From the NCBI GenBank assembly GCA_023418355.1, contig JAEZZU010000133.1, forward strand, positions 1 through 25,654: a stretch of DNA of 25,654 nt, given 5' to 3'. The translations under genes and the position numbers were made by a program. Origin of the DNA: Pseudomonadota bacterium. GTDB lineage: Bacteria > Pseudomonadota > Gammaproteobacteria > Burkholderiales > Burkholderiaceae_C. Under the pieces are notes generated by a model. The model was not told the DNA's origin, searched no databases, and worked only from the letters and a program-made list of their open reading frames with translations. Positions 23,059 through 25,654 of this stretch are shown one piece after another (position 1 is the first letter of the stretch; each line of letters begins with the position of its first letter).

Positions 23059-23577
23059 TCACAGCGGACGGTCACTGTCAGAGTCCGGCGCGCGGCGCTG
23101 CGGTGCGAGCAGCAGCACGCTCAGAAACGGCCAGAGCACCATCTCGAACACCGGGGCCAGGGCAATCGACAGCCCCGGAAAAATTCCCCCTGCCAGCATG
23201 CGAATGGCCATCCGCAGCACAGCCGCCAGCGCAAACAGCGGCAGCATCTGCAGAGCCTGGGTAAACAGGGAGAACCACATCATGCGCCGGCTCAGGCGCT
23301 GCGCTGCATAAATGATCAGAACATAAGTGAGCGCATGCTGACCGAGCAGAGAGGTCTGCTGCACATCCACGGCCATGCCCAGCAAAAAGCCCACGCTCAT
23401 GGGCATGCGGTTGGGGTGGTGCAGCGCCCAGAAAGCCAGCACCAGCATCAGCAGGTCAGGCATCCAGACATAGCCGCTCCAGGGCAGCAGGCTCAGCACA
23501 AAGGCCACCGCCACACTGAATGCGATGAATGTGGGGTTCACTGGCAGCAGCAGCTGCTGGCCACGCGGCATGATCAT
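23059..23577 (-). CDS. mreD: Rod shape-determining protein MreD
   Basis: This is a 172-residue inner-membrane protein with five to six helices, part of the elongasome together with MreC, PBP2 and RodA. The segment YVWMPDLLMLVLAFWALHHP followed by GFLLGMAVDVQQTSLLGQHAL is typical of MreD. The ATG overlaps the mreC stop codon as ATGA, showing translational coupling. A second ATG two codons later is possible. The C-terminus after LLLAPQRRAP is short and polar. Confidence 0.93.
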   Translation of the reverse strand: MIMPRGQQLLLPVNPTFIAFSVAVAFVLSLLPWSGYVWMPDLLMLVLAFWALHHPNRMPMSVGFLLGMAVDVQQTSLLGQHALTYVLIIYAAQRLSRRMMWFSLFTQALQMLPLFALAAVLRMAIRMLAGGIFPGLSIALAPVFEMVLWPFLSVLLLAPQRRAPDSDSDRPL

Positions 23578-24569
23578 GGCTTGCCTCCTGCTGGCTGCAC
23601 CGCAGCGGGCACGGCGCGGCGCTGTGCCGACTTGTCTTCACGCTGGGCCTGTGCGGCTGCCTGTGGCTCGGCCGCCAGCTCATGGGCATCAGCCACATGC
23701 TCGGCCTTCAGGGCATTGAGCGGGGTCAGCACCACCACATGGCGTGCACCATCCAGGCGCGCCATGGGCTCGCAGTACACACGCATGAAGGAAGACTGCA
23801 GGCGGCGCTCGACTTCCACCACGCGGGCCACGGGCAAGCCCGCCATGTAGACGCCGTCTACGCCGCTGGTCACCAGCTCGTCACCCACATCAATGTCTGC
23901 ATCATTGGGTACAAAGCGCAGCTCCATGCCATCGCTGCGCAGGTTGGAGGCATCCCCAAAGGCCACGGCACGCTGGCCAGTGCGCAGCACCATGACGGGA
24001 ATGGCCTGTTCACGGTCGGACAGCAGCGTGACCTCACTGGAAAACGGCTGCACGCGCGTGACCTGGCCCAGTACCCCCAGGTCGTCCACCACCGGGCTGC
24101 CCGGCTCAATGCCTGCGACCTGCCCCTTGTCCAGCACCACGCGGCGCGTGTAACTGTCCGGGGATTCATACATCACTTCGGCTGCCACCGAATCCACCAC
24201 CAGTCGGGGGCGCAGCTCCAGCAGGTCACGCAGCTGCTGGTTCTCGGCCAGCAGTTTTTCGGCGTCATAGGCCTTGAGCGACATGGCCGCCATCAGCCGG
24301 CGCGCTTCGGCGGCTTCTTCCTGGGCCTGGCTCAGGTCCTGAAAATAATTCTTGGCTCCATCAAGCCACTCTACGGGCTGCATCACCGCCCACTGGATGG
24401 GGAACAGCACGGCAGAGACCGCCTGGCGCACGGGCTCCGTGAGCTTGAAGCGCACGTCAGCCAGCATCAGCACCACGGCCAGGGCGCTGAACAGCAGGGC
24501 GCGCGTTCCAGCGGCCACACTGTGCTTGAAAGAAGAGGGAGCGTCCCGTTCCAGCGTTCGCAGGCTCAT
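23574..24569 (-). CDS. mreC: Rod shape-determining protein MreC
   Basis: This is a 331-residue bitopic inner-membrane protein that scaffolds the elongasome in the periplasm and activates PBP2. It has a membrane helix at about 20-40, a coiled coil around 65-105 (QAQEEAAEARRL to AENQQLRDLLEL) and then the two small beta-barrel domains with VVDDLGVLGQVTRV and ELVTSGVDGVYMAGLPVARV. The last 50 residues are rich in Ala, Glu and Gln and probably disordered. The start at 24569 is used (AAGG upstream, MSLRTLERDAPSSF as in relatives); the frame upstream runs through a terminator and is not coding. Between it and mreB is a Rho-independent hairpin. Confidence 0.94.
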   Translation of the reverse strand: MSLRTLERDAPSSFKHSVAAGTRALLFSALAVVLMLADVRFKLTEPVRQAVSAVLFPIQWAVMQPVEWLDGAKNYFQDLSQAQEEAAEARRLMAAMSLKAYDAEKLLAENQQLRDLLELRPRLVVDSVAAEVMYESPDSYTRRVVLDKGQVAGIEPGSPVVDDLGVLGQVTRVQPFSSEVTLLSDREQAIPVMVLRTGQRAVAFGDASNLRSDGMELRFVPNDADIDVGDELVTSGVDGVYMAGLPVARVVEVERRLQSSFMRVYCEPMARLDGARHVVVLTPLNALKAEHVADAHELAAEPQAAAQAQREDKSAQRRAVPAAVQPAGGKP

Positions 24570-24668
24570 GCTTGCTGCCTTGGCATGTGCGACCCAGCAC
24601 CACCGTCCAGGCAGTACGGCACAGGGGAAAGGTGTGCGTTCTCTGAGAACATGGGGAGCAATTTCATC

Positions 24669-24708
24669 AAAAAACCTGCGGCCCAGCATCATGCTGCAGG
24701 CCGCAGGT
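24669..24708 (-). terminator. Rho-independent hairpin between mreB and mreC
   Basis: ACCTGCGGCC (24674-24683) and GGCCGCAGGT (24699-24708) form a perfect 10-bp stem, with six T following on the reverse strand. It lies 18 bases after the mreB stop codon. It would cut most transcripts after mreB, giving MreB in excess over MreC, MreD and PBP2. Read-through or a promoter within 24570-24670 must supply mreCD. Confidence 0.88.
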
Positions 24709-24725
24709 CAGGGGGCAGACAGCGA

Positions 24726-25654
24726 TCAGTCGCTGGTAAAGATGCTGCCCTGGCGGTCCAGGCTGTCCAGCGCCATGCCGCAGCCACGCACCACGCAGGT
24801 CAAAGGCTCTTCAGCCACCAGCACGGGCAGGCCGGTTTCTTCGGCCAGCAGACGGTCCAGGTCACGCAGCAGCGCGCCACCACCGGTCAGCATCATGCCG
24901 CGCTCGGCAATGTCGGCACCCAGCTCGGGAGGCGTCTGCTCCAGCGCGTTCTTCACAGCAGAGACGATCTGGTTCAGCGGCTCGGTCAGCGCTTCCAGCA
25001 CTTCGTTCGAAGAGATGGTGAAGCTGCGTGGCACGCCTTCGGACAGGTTGCGTCCCTTGACCTCGATTTCCTTGACTTCGGAGCCGGGGAAGGCAGAGCC
25101 AATTTCCTTCTTGATCATTTCGGCCGTGGGCTCACCGATCAGCATGCCGTAGTTGCGGCGGATGTAGCTGATGATGGCTTCGTCGAACTTGTCACCGCCC
25201 ACGCGCACGGAGCCCTTGTAGACCATGCCGCCCAGCGAGATCACGCCCACTTCGGTCGTGCCGCCGCCGATGTCCACCACCATGGAGCCGGAGGCTTCCG
25301 ACACGGGCAGACCAGCGCCGATACCGGCAGCCATGGGTTCCTCAATCAGGTACACCGCAGTCGCACCGGCGGCTTCGGCTGCGTCCTTGATGGCGCGGCG
25401 TTCCACCTGGGTCGAGCCGCAGGGCACGCAGATGATGATGCGGGGGCTGGGCGTCATCACATTGCGGGGGTGCACCATCTTGATGAACTGCTTGATCATC
25501 TGCTCGGTGATCACAAAGTCCGCAATCACGCCGTCCTTCATGGGGCGGATGGCTTCAATATTGCCGGGCACCTTGCCCAGCATGGCCTTGGCTTCACGGC
25601 CTACGGCCTGAATGACCTTCTTGCCGTGGGGGCCGCCCTCGTGGCGAATGGCAA
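24726..25654 (-). CDS. mreB: Rod shape-determining protein MreB, 5' end missing
   Basis: MreB is the bacterial actin that forms membrane-bound filaments directing cell wall elongation. The frame runs to the window edge; reading in from the edge gives AIRHEGGPHGKKVIQAVGRE, then AKAMLGKVPGNI, which is internal MreB sequence. About 38 N-terminal residues, including the first phosphate loop, are outside the window. Visible actin-fold elements are RPMKDGVIADF, the second phosphate loop DIGGGTTEVGVI, RVGGDKFDEAI, and the adenosine-loop region LTGGGALLRDLD. The C-terminus ends FTSD. It is the first gene of the mre cluster in the window and is followed by a strong terminator. Confidence 0.97.
   Translation of the reverse strand, partial: AIRHEGGPHGKKVIQAVGREAKAMLGKVPGNIEAIRPMKDGVIADFVITEQMIKQFIKMVHPRNVMTPSPRIIICVPCGSTQVERRAIKDAAEAAGATAVYLIEEPMAAGIGAGLPVSEASGSMVVDIGGGTTEVGVISLGGMVYKGSVRVGGDKFDEAIISYIRRNYGMLIGEPTAEMIKKEIGSAFPGSEVKEIEVKGRNLSEGVPRSFTISSNEVLEALTEPLNQIVSAVKNALEQTPPELGADIAERGMMLTGGGALLRDLDRLLAEETGLPVLVAEEPLTCVVRGCGMALDSLDRQGSIFTSD

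Noticed and set aside
21445..23850. Open frame of 801 codons on the plus strand across mrdA, mreD and mreC
   Set aside because: It is antisense to three well-recognised genes. Its translation is rich in His, Gln, Arg and Ala with no domain, a frequent artefact in high-GC genomes.
24570..24692. Upstream extension of mreC to 24692
   Set aside because: The added 41 residues would be encoded across a perfect terminator stem and do not resemble MreC N-termini.
1..25654. CRISPR arrays, tRNA genes, insertion sequences or prophage
   Set aside because: No regularly spaced repeats, cloverleaf genes, transposases, integrases or phage structural genes were seen on either strand.

Overview
The window reads as ordinary chromosomal DNA from a betaproteobacterium. 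It is most likely a member of the Comamonadaceae, and Comamonas is the best guess. This rests on the high GC content, the protein sequences (rpsL, hemB, mreBCD-mrdA, MarC, a bacteriohemerythrin), and several intergenic palindromes built on the octamer AGCGCTTG, which I recognise as typical of this family. The genus is an inference, because no 16S rRNA or other decisive marker lies in the window. I found no insertion sequence, prophage, CRISPR array, tRNA or rRNA.

Layout, left to right. (1) 1-4062, minus strand: hemJ, a VanZ-like membrane protein, a small 2Fe-2S ferredoxin, an alpha/beta hydrolase, the PBP5-type carboxypeptidase dacA, and the first codons of rpsL at the left edge. (2) 4063-4308: an intergenic region with five consecutive hairpins, the last a textbook terminator directed at hemJ. 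hemB diverges from hemJ across it. (3) 5433-8655: a CorA-type metal transporter (+), a dienelactone hydrolase (-), a MarC-family protein (+) and a bacteriohemerythrin (-). (4) 8842-12466, minus strand: a four-gene Mce/Mla-type lipid transport operon with permease fused to a STAS-like domain, ATPase, MCE protein and outer-membrane-type lipoprotein. (5) 12673-14418: a lone GMC oxidoreductase. (6) 14446-16158, minus strand: an ammonium transporter and a small unknown protein, preceded by a plausible sigma-54 promoter. (7) 16495-17253: a TSUP/TauE-like exporter. (8) 17523-19932: a complete polar amino acid ABC importer (binding protein, permease, ATPase). (9) 20046-20936: an EamA-family transporter. 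(10) 20950-25654, minus strand: the cell-shape cluster mreB (5' end cut off by the window), mreC, mreD, mrdA.

The genes fall into recognisable themes. They include peptidoglycan and rod shape (mreBCD, mrdA, dacA), late and early steps of heme synthesis (hemJ and hemB, divergent), nitrogen and amino acid uptake (amt, ABC importer), and envelope lipid traffic (Mce operon).

Nothing here is a clear new biological system. The items most worth a second look are the structured, terminator-ended RNA region between hemJ and hemB, the palindrome family, the orphan plus-strand terminator near amt, and the mixed make-up of the Mce operon.
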